Shown here: positions 1 to 6,007 of the stretch, one piece after another | Position numbering within the stretch: position 1 is the first letter of the stretch | How the letters are laid out: each line of letters starts with the position of its first letter | From: Chloroflexota bacterium | GTDB taxonomy: Bacteria > Chloroflexota > Dehalococcoidia > UBA6926 > JACQUM01 | Length of the DNA stretch: 8,600 nt | Reading direction: 5' to 3' | Assembly: GCA_016210295.1 (NCBI GenBank) | Contig: JACQUM010000112.1 | Location: 1-8,600, forward strand | Translations under genes and position numbers: made by a program | The notes under the pieces: generated by a model | Database searches by the model: none | What the model was told of the DNA's origin: nothing | Seen by the model: the letters and a program-made list of their open reading frames with translations, nothing else

Positions 1-143
1 AGGAAGGCCCGAGCGTCGATCTCCAGGGGGAACTCTTCACTCAGCTTGTCGAGCCTGGCCAGACCGACGTAGCACCATGGTCAAATGTAGTCGTACCAGA
101 CGACGACTGGGATGGGTGTCTTGCCGTTGTTCGCCTGGGCCAT
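1..143 (-). CDS. DsbA/FrnE-family oxidoreductase, probable selenoprotein (UPWC), N-terminal part
   Basis: The minus strand from ATG at 143 encodes 47 residues that run off the window edge, with one in-frame TGA at 83-81 (codon 21). Around it the translation reads VVVWYDYI-TGA-PWCYVGLARLDKL, then EEFPLEIDARAF. This matches the N-terminal beta strand, redox motif (normally CPWC) and following helix of cytoplasmic DsbA-like/FrnE proteins, thioredoxin-fold thiol-disulfide oxidoreductases. The TGA sits exactly where the nucleophilic Cys should be, and reading continues in frame with good family similarity, so I read it as selenocysteine. There is no signal peptide, so the protein is probably cytoplasmic. 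A purine-rich Shine-Dalgarno (GAGGAAGGGGGG, 159-148) lies 4 nt before the ATG. A SECIS-like hairpin follows the TGA. The alternative is a Cys-to-stop mutation or a base-call error. The gene is divergent from suf. The family call is strong; the selenocysteine call is likely but unproven. Confidence 0.8.
44..73 (-). promoter_or_regulatory. Putative bacterial SECIS hairpin
   Basis: On the minus strand, the mRNA 20 nt after the UGA can fold as GUCG/CGAC (68-65 with 51-48) and GUCU/AGGC (64-61 with 56-53, one G-U pair). The apical loop is GGCC (60-57) and a single U is bulged at 52. A further GC/GC pair (73-72 with 45-44) closes the base. Bacterial SECIS elements lie inside the coding region just after the UGA. 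They have a short stem, a small loop starting with G, and roughly 16-37 nt between UGA and loop. This hairpin meets those rules. It is supported by manual pairing only; no folding energy was computed. Confidence 0.6.
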
Positions 144-173
144 TGCGCCCCCCTTCCTCGCAGGTCTACTCTG

Positions 174-202
174 ATTCTACCATGTGCCCGTGGGGAAGCG
201 AG
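174..202 (-). promoter_or_regulatory. Possible weak promoter for the DsbA-like gene
   Basis: On the minus strand, TAGAAT at 179-174 fits a -10 box. The hexamer 17 bp upstream (CTCGCT, 202-197) is a poor -35 match. Transcription would start near 167, leaving a leader of about 24 nt that carries the strong ribosome binding site. Only the -10 is convincing. Confidence 0.3.
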
Positions 203-259
203 GTATGCTGTCCGGGCTCAGAGCCTGGTAGATGGGGACGAGCTCCGGCCATAATGCGG

Positions 260-288
260 TTGACCTCCAAGAGGTCTCGTCCTATACT
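260..288 (+). promoter_or_regulatory. Sigma-70 type promoter of the suf operon
   Basis: TTGACC at 260-265 is separated by exactly 17 bp from TATACT at 283-288. Each hexamer differs from consensus (TTGACA/TATAAT) at one position and the spacing is ideal. The start of transcription should be near 295, giving a leader of about 43 nt to the proposed sufB start at 338. The promoter lies inside the longest possible open frame of sufB (open from 77), which argues that the upstream part of that frame is not translated. Confidence 0.75.
262..276. promoter_or_regulatory. Palindrome over the suf -35 region, candidate operator
   Basis: GACCTC-CAA-GAGGTC is a perfect 6-3-6 inverted repeat. It covers five bases of the -35 box and runs into the spacer, where a bound protein would block RNA polymerase. 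suf operons are commonly controlled by Fe-S sensing repressors (SufR, IscR/Rrf2 types), but this sequence does not match an operator I can assign to a specific regulator. The palindrome is seen directly; its function is inferred. Confidence 0.45.
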
Positions 289-328
289 GGACGTGGTTTC
301 GCTCGTCTCCACTAGAGAAATGCTTGCG

Positions 329-335
329 AGGGGGA
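329..335 (+). promoter_or_regulatory. Ribosome binding site favouring the TTG start of sufB
   Basis: AGGGGGA precedes the TTG at 338 with its AGG core 6 nt away. The in-frame ATG at 320 has only AGAG at 2 nt spacing, which is too close and weak. The TTG start also gives the usual short N terminus (MTTKNKVVRDIA). Confidence 0.5.
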
Positions 336-337
336 CT

Positions 338-1789
338 TTGACCACCAAGAACAAGGTCGTTCGCGACATAGCCAGCCAGGCCTACAAGTACGGGTTCACC
401 ACTCCTATTGAGGTCGAGAGCGCTCCCCGCGGGATCAGCGAAGATACGGTCCGGTGGATCTCCGCGAAGAAGAACGAGCCGGAGTGGATGCTGGAGTGGC
501 GCTTGAAGGCGTACCGGCACTTCATGTCGCTGCTCAGGGAAGATCAGTTGCCGCGATGGGCCCATATTCACTATCCGCCCATCGACTTTCAGAACATCAT
601 CTACTACTCGGCGCCCAAGAAGCGGCCCAAGAGCCTGGACGAGGTTGACCCCGAGCTGCTCAAGACCTACGAGAAGCTGGGCATACCCCTCCACGAGCAG
701 AAGATGCTCGCTGGCGTGGCCGTGGACGCCGTCTTCGACAGCGTCTCCCTCGTGACCACCTTCAAGGGAGAGCTGGCCAAGCGGGGCATCGTCTTCTGCT
801 CTTTCTCCGAGGCCATCCAGGAGCATCCGGAGCTGGTCAGAAAGTACATGGGCTCGGTGGTCCCCTATACCGACAACTTCTATGCGGCGCTGAACTCTGC
901 CGTGTTCACCGATGGCTCCTTCTGTTACGTCCCCAAGGGGGTCCGCTGCCCCATGGAGCTGACCACCTACTTCCGGATCAACGCCGAGGGGTCGGGCCAG
1001 TTCGAGCGCACGCTCATCGTCGCCGACGAGGGGGCTTACGTCAGCTATCTGGAGGGGTGCAGCGCACCCATGCGCGACGAGAACCAGCTCCATGCAGCGG
1101 TGGTGGAGCTCATCACCCTGGACAACGCGGAGATCAAGTACTCCACCATCCAGAACTGGTATCCGGGCAACGAGAAGGGTGAAGGTGGCATTTACAATTT
1201 CGTGACCAAGCGCGGGAAGTGCGCGGGGAGAAACTCGAAGATCTCCTGGACCCAGGTGGAGACGGGCGCGGCCATCACCTGGAAGTACCCCAGCGTCATC
1301 CTCCAGGGAGATAACTCGGTGGGCGAGTTCTACTCCATGGCCCTGACCAAGGGGTACCAGCAGGCCGATACGGGAAGCAAGATGACCCACATCGGCAAGA
1401 ACACCCGCAGCACCATCGTCTCCAAGGCGGACTCCGGGGGCCACGGCAGCAACACCTATCGGGGGCAGGTCAAGGTCATGCCAACGGCGACCAAGGCCTG
1501 GAACTTCACCCAGTGCGATTCGCTCTTGCTGGGCGACCAGTGCAGCGCGCACACGACGCCCTACGTGGAGGTGCGGAACAACACGGCGCACCTGGAGCAC
1601 GAGGCGTTCACCTCGAAGGTGAGCGAGGAGGCGCTCTTCTACTGCAACCAGCGAGGGCTTTCCGTCGAGGAGGCCCATACGCTCATCATCAGCGGCTTCT
1701 GTAACGAAATCCTCAAGCGGCTGCCTTTCGAGTTCGCGGTGGAGGCGGTCCGGCTGCTCGAAACGAACCTGGAAGGGACCGTAGGCTAG
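338..1789 (+). CDS. sufB: Fe-S cluster assembly scaffold protein SufB
   Basis: SufB forms the SufBC2D complex with SufC and SufD, on which Fe-S clusters are built from iron and persulfide sulfur in the cytoplasm. The product is 483 residues, normal for the family (about 470-495). It has the typical N-terminal helical region (QAYKYGF, KKNEPEWMLEWRLKAY) and the long beta-helix core. Conserved segments include CSAPMRDENQLHAAVVEL, with Cys241, and QCDSLLLGDQCSAHTTPY, with Cys393. Their spacing matches E. coli Cys254 (sulfur entry) and Cys405 (cluster ligand). The start was set at TTG 338 from the ribosome binding site and family N terminus; ATG 320 (six residues longer) is the alternative. Sequence further upstream, open to 77, lies ahead of the promoter and resembles no protein. 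sufC begins at the base after the stop codon, so the two are probably translationally coupled. Confidence 0.97.
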   Translation: MTTKNKVVRDIASQAYKYGFTTPIEVESAPRGISEDTVRWISAKKNEPEWMLEWRLKAYRHFMSLLREDQLPRWAHIHYPPIDFQNIIYYSAPKKRPKSLDEVDPELLKTYEKLGIPLHEQKMLAGVAVDAVFDSVSLVTTFKGELAKRGIVFCSFSEAIQEHPELVRKYMGSVVPYTDNFYAALNSAVFTDGSFCYVPKGVRCPMELTTYFRINAEGSGQFERTLIVADEGAYVSYLEGCSAPMRDENQLHAAVVELITLDNAEIKYSTIQNWYPGNEKGEGGIYNFVTKRGKCAGRNSKISWTQVETGAAITWKYPSVILQGDNSVGEFYSMALTKGYQQADTGSKMTHIGKNTRSTIVSKADSGGHGSNTYRGQVKVMPTATKAWNFTQCDSLLLGDQCSAHTTPYVEVRNNTAHLEHEAFTSKVSEEALFYCNQRGLSVEEAHTLIISGFCNEILKRLPFEFAVEAVRLLETNLEGTVG

Positions 1790-2581
1790 ATGGGCGAGAC
1801 GAAGAGCTCGCCCTTGCTGGAGGTGCGTGACCTGCGGGCCTCGGTGGGCGGCGTCGAGATCCTGAAGGGGGTCAACCTTCAGGTCTGGCCCGGCGAGTTG
1901 CACGCTATCATGGGCCCCAACGGGTCGGGCAAGAGCACGTTGGCCAACGTCCTGGCGGGCAACCCCGCTTTCGTCGTCACCGCGGGTGAGGCACTCTTCC
2001 AGGGAGAGAACTTCCTGATCATGAGGCCGGAGGAGCGGGCGCGGCGAGGGTTTTTCCTCTCCTTCCAGCACCCCATCGAAATTCCCGGGGTCCGGTTGGA
2101 CAACTTCCTGCGGTCGGGGATGAACGCCGTCCGCAAGAGCCGCGGGCTGGGATCAGTAGACGTCTTGCAGTTCAACCGGATGCTCCGGGAGAAGGCCCAG
2201 GCCGTGGAGATAGACGCGACGCTTCTTGCGCGCGCTGTTAACGAAGGTTTCTCGGGTGGCGAGAAGAAACGCATGGAGATCCTGCAAATGGCGGTCTTTG
2301 AGCCGATGCTGGCTGTCCTGGACGAGCCGGACTCCGGCCTGGACGTGGACGCCTTGAGGATCGTCGCCGAGGGGATCAACCGGTTGAGGCGGTCGGAAAG
2401 TGCCACTATCGTGATCACGCACTACCAGAGGATCCTGAACTACGTGGTCCCTGACAAGGTCCGCGTGTTCGTGGGCGGTCGCATCGTCCAGTCGGGCGGG
2501 AAGGAGCTGGCCCTGGAAGTCGAGGCCCACGGCTACGACAGGTTCGAGGAGGCGGCAAAGGCCCCTCCCGCGAGCGTCTAG
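1790..2581 (+). CDS. sufC: Fe-S cluster assembly ATPase SufC
   Basis: SufC is the soluble ABC-type ATPase of the SufBC2D complex; ATP binding drives the shape change that opens the SufB-SufD interface for cluster assembly. At 263 residues it has normal length and all nucleotide-binding motifs: Walker A GPNGSGKST (42-50), Q-loop Gln93, signature FSGGEKKR (154-161), Walker B MLAVLDE (173-179), D-loop SGLD (182-185) and H-loop His211. The segments FLSFQHPIEIPGV and LDEPDSGLDVDAL are SufC-specific and separate it from transporter ATPases. There are no membrane segments. The ATG directly follows the sufB stop with no gap, and sufD starts 17 nt after its own stop. Confidence 0.97.
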   Translation: MGETKSSPLLEVRDLRASVGGVEILKGVNLQVWPGELHAIMGPNGSGKSTLANVLAGNPAFVVTAGEALFQGENFLIMRPEERARRGFFLSFQHPIEIPGVRLDNFLRSGMNAVRKSRGLGSVDVLQFNRMLREKAQAVEIDATLLARAVNEGFSGGEKKRMEILQMAVFEPMLAVLDEPDSGLDVDALRIVAEGINRLRRSESATIVITHYQRILNYVVPDKVRVFVGGRIVQSGGKELALEVEAHGYDRFEEAAKAPPASV

Positions 2582-2598
2582 TCGAGGGGTTCTTTGCC

Positions 2599-3942
2599 AT
2601 GGCCCGGCAAACGGTTACGCCAGAGGCGCAGAAAGAGCGATACCTGCGCGCCTTCGACTCCCTTGAGCTGAACGGTGCAACTCAGGACCCATCCTGGGTT
2701 CGTGCGCTCCGCAAGGCGGCTATCGCTCGATTCAAGGAGTTGGGTTTTCCCACGACTCGCCGAGGCAACGAGGAGTGGAAGTACACTGACGTTCGCCCCG
2801 TCGCCGAGGCGGCGTTTCAGATTCTTGTCCCGTCCGCGCCTGCGAGGCTCGGAGCCTCCGAGGTCGAGCGGTTCACCTTCGGCGAGGCGGGCTGGCCTCG
2901 TCTCGTCTTCGTGGACGGGGTCTACATCGGGGGGCTTTCCTCCGTTCCGGCCCTGTCCGGGGGCGTCAGAGTCCTGAGCCTGGCGAAGGCGATGGCGATG
3001 CAGGACGGCTTGGTGGAGCAGCACCTGGGCCGTTACGCCGACTACGAGAGCAACGCCTTCACGGCTCTCAACACGGCCTTCATTCACGATGGGGCTTTCG
3101 TGCACATTCCCGACGGCGCCATCCTCGGAGAGCCCATCCACCTTTTGTTCCTCTACACCGCAGGCGACCAGGAACCGGTCTCTCACCCGCGTGTGCTCAT
3201 CGTTGCAGGGGAGAGGAGCCAGGCGACGGTCGTCGAGAGCCACGGGGGACTGTCTGAGGGGCGGTACTTCGCCAATGTGGTCTCGGAGATCGTGGTCGGC
3301 GCGGGGGCTACGCTGCGCTATCGCAAAGTCCAGCGCCAGAGCGACCCGGCCTTTCATATCACCACCACTCAGGTCGCTTTGGACCGCGACGGCACCTTCT
3401 CCTCGATGAATGTGGACATAGGCGGCGGACTCGTCAGGAACAACCTCAACCTGCTCATGGGAGGCGAGGGCTGCTCCTGCACGCTGGATGGCGTCTACCT
3501 GATCACCGGTGCGCAGCACGTGGACAACCAGGTCATCATCGACCATGCCAAGCCCTACACCACGAGCCGCGAGCTGTATAAGGGCATCCTGGGTGGCAGG
3601 GCACGCTCCGTGTTCCACGGCAGCATCATCGTGCGCAAGGACGCCAGGAAGGTCAACGCCTACCAGGTGGACAAGAACCTGCTGCTCTCCAATGAGGCCG
3701 AGGCCGACACGAAGCCGGCCTTCTGGATCTACTGCGACGACGTGAAATGCGGCCACGGGGCTGCCTGCGGCCAGCTGGACGAGAAGATGCTCTTCTACCT
3801 GAGGAGTCGAGGTATAGACGAGGAGGAGGCCCGCAAGATATTGATACGGGCCTTCGTGACCGAGGTGATCGATAGCGTGAAGGACGAGCCGCTGCACGCA
3901 TACATCGACGAACTGGCGATGGCCAAGCTGCAAAGCATGTAG
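2599..3942 (+). CDS. sufD: Fe-S cluster assembly protein SufD
   Basis: SufD is the SufB paralogue that completes the SufBC2D scaffold and helps iron entry and cluster formation. The product has 447 residues, in the usual range. It has a divergent helical N terminus containing TRRGNEEWKYTDVRP, a family hallmark, then the beta-helix core. The conserved C-terminal segment is YCDDVKCGHGAACGQLDE, followed by LRSRGIDEEEARKILI. His386 aligns with E. coli His360, which faces the SufB cluster cysteine across the interface. The ATG at 2599 is preceded by GAGGGG (2584-2589) at 9 nt spacing. The gene order B-C-D plus a Rieske gene marks a single suf operon. No desulfurase follows, so sulfur supply must be encoded elsewhere. 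Confidence 0.95.
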   Translation: MARQTVTPEAQKERYLRAFDSLELNGATQDPSWVRALRKAAIARFKELGFPTTRRGNEEWKYTDVRPVAEAAFQILVPSAPARLGASEVERFTFGEAGWPRLVFVDGVYIGGLSSVPALSGGVRVLSLAKAMAMQDGLVEQHLGRYADYESNAFTALNTAFIHDGAFVHIPDGAILGEPIHLLFLYTAGDQEPVSHPRVLIVAGERSQATVVESHGGLSEGRYFANVVSEIVVGAGATLRYRKVQRQSDPAFHITTTQVALDRDGTFSSMNVDIGGGLVRNNLNLLMGGEGCSCTLDGVYLITGAQHVDNQVIIDHAKPYTTSRELYKGILGGRARSVFHGSIIVRKDARKVNAYQVDKNLLLSNEAEADTKPAFWIYCDDVKCGHGAACGQLDEKMLFYLRSRGIDEEEARKILIRAFVTEVIDSVKDEPLHAYIDELAMAKLQSM

Positions 3943-3956
3943 AGGGGTGAAGGTCC

Positions 3957-4280
3957 ATGCCACAGGCGTTCGTCAGAGTCGCTACCGTGGAGGAGATCCC
4001 GCCGGGCTCCGTCCTGGCGGTGCGGGTGAGAGGCGAGGCGATCGCTCTGTGCAACGTGGCGGGAAACATCTACGCCATCTCGAACGTCTGCACCCACGAC
4101 GGCGGCTCCCTGGACGAGGGCGACCTGCAGGGAGAGGTCATCGAGTGTGCCCGCCACGGCTCCCAGTTCAACGTGAGAACGGGCGCAGTCTTGACTCCTC
4201 CCGCCGAGGTGGCCGTGGATACCTACAAGGTCCGTGTGGTGGGCCGGCACATCGAGGTGCGCCCCGAGGCGCGGAGGTAG
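3957..4280 (+). CDS. Rieske [2Fe-2S] ferredoxin (NirD / dioxygenase-ferredoxin type)
   Basis: This is a small soluble Rieske protein of 107 residues, the normal size for ferredoxin components of non-heme oxygenases. The [2Fe-2S] ligands are all present: Cys45-x-His47 in CTHDGG and Cys64-x-x-His67 in CARHGSQF, 17 residues apart. After them comes the conserved GAVLTPPAEVAVDTYKV strand region. There is no signal peptide or membrane helix, unlike bc1-type Rieske proteins. A strong ribosome binding site (GAGGGGTGAAGG) lies in the 14-nt gap after sufD, so it is co-transcribed. Small Rieske genes are frequent members of actinobacterial and related suf operons, often annotated as oxygenase ferredoxin subunits, but their exact role is not established. 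No oxygenase gene is nearby, so an electron-transfer or Suf accessory role is more likely than dioxygenase service. Confidence 0.93.
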   Translation: MPQAFVRVATVEEIPPGSVLAVRVRGEAIALCNVAGNIYAISNVCTHDGGSLDEGDLQGEVIECARHGSQFNVRTGAVLTPPAEVAVDTYKVRVVGRHIEVRPEARR

Positions 4281-4341
4281 CGACCGCCCTTCTCTCGGTT
4301 TCCTTCTTCTCTCCCCCTTGCCACCCCTGATTCCCCTCCGT
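4281..4341 (+). other. Pyrimidine-rich spacer, possible Rho-dependent termination region
   Basis: Of these 61 bases, 51 are C or T and only 7 are G. There is no convincing stem-loop with a T-run. C-rich, G-poor unstructured RNA after a stop codon is what Rho loading (rut) sites look like. It also means the next gene has no Shine-Dalgarno before its ATG. The function is inferred. Confidence 0.35.
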
Positions 4342-5499
4342 ATGCTGAAGAGCGTGGCAGAGAAGCCCCTCTCTCTCGTGGTCATCGGCTCCACTGGCTC
4401 TTTAGGGCAAAGCGTCCTGGCCGTGGCGCGGGCGTTTCCGGACCGTCTCCAGGTGGTGGGCCTCGCGGCGGGCTCCAACGTAGAGCTTCTGGCCCGCCAG
4501 GCCGCCGAATTCCAGGTCAAGATGGTCTCCTACGCTCAGGGTCACTGGGAGGCAGACTTCCCCTCCGTTCGCGGGCTCCGCTTCCTCACGCCCAGGGAGA
4601 TGGTCACCGCGCCCGAGGTGGACGTCGTCGTCGTGGCCAGTGTCGGAAAGTCTGGCCTGACTCCTGCTTGGGCGGCCTTGGGAGCGGGGAAAACCGTCCT
4701 GCTGGGCAACAACGAGGTGTGGCTCATGGCGGGCAGTCTCCTCGTGGAGCGGGCTCAAGCGAACCACGGACGACTGCTTCCCCTGGACGACGAGCCCTCG
4801 GCGGCGTGGCAGTGCCTGTTGGGAGAGGCCGGCCCGGTGCGCACGGTCTACCTTACCTCCACGTGGGGCACCATCCGCTCTCGCCAGCTCCGCCAGCACG
4901 GGCCGGTCCTTCCGGGGAGGGTCGTCGAGGAGCGCTCTTCTCGACGAATGGGCAAGAAACGGGCCATCGACGCGACCACCCTTGTCAACAAGGCGACCCA
5001 GGTGGCCCAGGTCCATTACCTTTGCGGCGTGCCCGTGGAGCGCATCCAGGTCGTCTACCATCCCGAGAGCGTAGTTCGCGCCCTCGTGGAGTTCGCCGAC
5101 GGCTCGTTGAAGGCTCTCCTCGCCCAACCCGATATCCGCCTCCCCATCCAGGTCGCCCTCTCGTTGCCGGAGAGGTGGCCCACGGAGACGTTGCCCCGTC
5201 TGGACCTCTTGGCCCTGAGCAGGCTCACTTTCGAGACCCTGGAGGAGGAGCGCTTCCCTTGCTACCGCCTCGCTGTGGCGGCGGTGAAGGGAGGGGGGAC
5301 CTACCCAGCGGTCCTCTCGGCTGCCAACGAGCGGGCCATCGACCTCTTCTTGAGCCAGCAGATCGGCTTTACCGAGATGCCCGCTGTTATGAGCCGCACC
5401 CTGGACGCCCATCGGCCCGTCTCCCTCCCGACCTACGAGGACATCCTCGCCGCCGACCAGTGGGCCCGCTCCTTCGCTGGCTCGCAGGTCCCGGAGTAG
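4342..5499 (+). CDS. DXP reductoisomerase (Dxr)-like protein with substituted active site
   Basis: The 385-residue protein aligns along its length with 1-deoxy-D-xylulose 5-phosphate reductoisomerase, the NADPH enzyme making MEP for isoprenoid synthesis. It keeps the N-terminal nucleotide-binding loop GSTGSLG (16-22), ALGAGKTVLLGNNE, LDDEPSAAWQ, NKATQV, YHPESVV and AANERAI near the end. However, catalytic positions differ from E. coli Dxr (aligned from memory): Lys125 is Asn124, Ser151 is Asp150, His153 is Pro152, Ser186 is Thr174, Trp212 is Arg202, Ser222 is Ala211 and metal ligand Glu231 is Gln220. Asp149, Glu151, Asn216 and Lys217 are retained. Normal MEP-pathway activity is therefore doubtful; a diverged paralogue with another substrate is more likely. 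The ATG at 4342 has no Shine-Dalgarno, and GTG 4354 is an alternative. The frame is intact and GC-rich throughout, so it is not an obvious pseudogene. Confidence 0.85.
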   Translation: MLKSVAEKPLSLVVIGSTGSLGQSVLAVARAFPDRLQVVGLAAGSNVELLARQAAEFQVKMVSYAQGHWEADFPSVRGLRFLTPREMVTAPEVDVVVVASVGKSGLTPAWAALGAGKTVLLGNNEVWLMAGSLLVERAQANHGRLLPLDDEPSAAWQCLLGEAGPVRTVYLTSTWGTIRSRQLRQHGPVLPGRVVEERSSRRMGKKRAIDATTLVNKATQVAQVHYLCGVPVERIQVVYHPESVVRALVEFADGSLKALLAQPDIRLPIQVALSLPERWPTETLPRLDLLALSRLTFETLEEERFPCYRLAVAAVKGGGTYPAVLSAANERAIDLFLSQQIGFTEMPAVMSRTLDAHRPVSLPTYEDILAADQWARSFAGSQVPE

Positions 5500-5581
5500 C
5501 GCCCTTCGTACCTCGCTTCTCCTTTTTTCTCCTCCGCTTCCGGAGTAGACTTGGGCCAGACTTCCAGCGGGAGGAAGGAGT
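5500..5581 (+). other. Second pyrimidine-rich spacer with ribosome binding site for the hydrolase
   Basis: Bases 5500-5540 are 36 of 41 pyrimidines, including a T6 run, resembling the spacer before the DXR-like gene. A small hairpin (CTCCG 5532-5536 with CGGAG 5541-5545) follows the T-run rather than preceding it, so it is not a standard terminator. GAGGAAGGAG at 5571-5580 is a strong ribosome binding site for the ATG at 5582. Confidence 0.4.
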
Positions 5582-6007
5582 ATGGCGCGGGGGCTGGTTC
5601 TCGTCCACGGGATAGGAGACCAGGCACAAGCTGACTTCATGCTCCAGGTCCTGAACCCCCTGGCCGACTGGGTGACCGGGGCCTCCAAGCACATCGTCGG
5701 CTGCGACGCCCTGATCCGAGAGGGGGTGTTGCCCTCGAAGGCGACGCTCTTCATCCGCGATCCATCGTCTCCGCCTGGGGTCAACCTGGCGGAGTGGCGC
5801 GTCGTGGAGGCCTATTGGCAGAAGGCGTTTCCGCCGCCTCCCTATAGCGCCATGCTCGGTTGGGCTGCCTCCCTCGCCGGCCGGCAGGTCGGCTCTATCG
5901 TGCGAGGCCTGGGACGAAACCTGACAGGTTCCCCCGTCGGGATCGGGCGGAATCCCTTTTGTACGTCTACGATTTCCTGGCTCGCTTGGCCGCTTTTCTC
6001 CTCGTGA
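5582..6007 (+). CDS. Alpha/beta hydrolase, N-terminal fragment upstream of a frameshift
   Basis: The first 118 residues are the start of a lipase/esterase-like alpha/beta hydrolase. GLVLVHGIGDQ (4-14) is the first core strand and oxyanion-hole loop of this fold. After the run of five C at 5931-5935 the frame goes wrong: residues from about 119 to the stop at 6007 look like noise, while the neighbouring frame (5935-7023) carries the rest of the protein. Restoring one base in the C-run gives a continuous 480-residue product. The strong ribosome binding site just upstream fixes the ATG at 5582. I cannot tell whether this is a sequencing or assembly error, a true inactivating deletion, or recoding. 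The gene lies 82 nt after the DXR-like gene on the same strand and may share its transcript. Confidence 0.75.
   Translation: MARGLVLVHGIGDQAQADFMLQVLNPLADWVTGASKHIVGCDALIREGVLPSKATLFIRDPSSPPGVNLAEWRVVEAYWQKAFPPPPYSAMLGWAASLAGRQVGSIVRGLGRNLTGSPVGIGRNPFCTSTISWLAWPLFSS

Noticed and set aside
77..337. N-terminal extension of sufB from ATG 77
   Set aside because: The extra 80-odd residues resemble no protein, lie upstream of a near-consensus promoter at 260-288 and overlap the divergent DsbA-like gene.
218..2071. Long minus-strand open frame of 617 codons opposite sufB and sufC
   Set aside because: The plus strand encodes clear SufB and SufC. The antisense product shows no family features and long open antisense frames are expected in GC-rich genes.
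2578..3963. Minus-strand open frame of 461 codons opposite sufD
   Set aside because: It mirrors sufD codon by codon and has no recognisable domain; a shadow of a GC-rich gene.
5532..5545. CTCCG/CGGAG hairpin as an intrinsic terminator after the DXR-like gene
   Set aside because: The stem is only 5 bp and the T-run precedes it on the plus strand; on the minus strand an A-run follows.
4402..5784. Minus-strand open frame of 460 codons opposite the DXR-like gene
   Set aside because: It overlaps a full-length family match on the plus strand and extends into the hydrolase gene; no motif or ribosome binding site supports it.
5930..5935. Programmed -1 frameshifting at T-TCC-CCC in the hydrolase
   Set aside because: It is not a canonical X-XXY-YYZ heptamer and I see no clear stimulatory stem; a lost base in a homopolymer is simpler.
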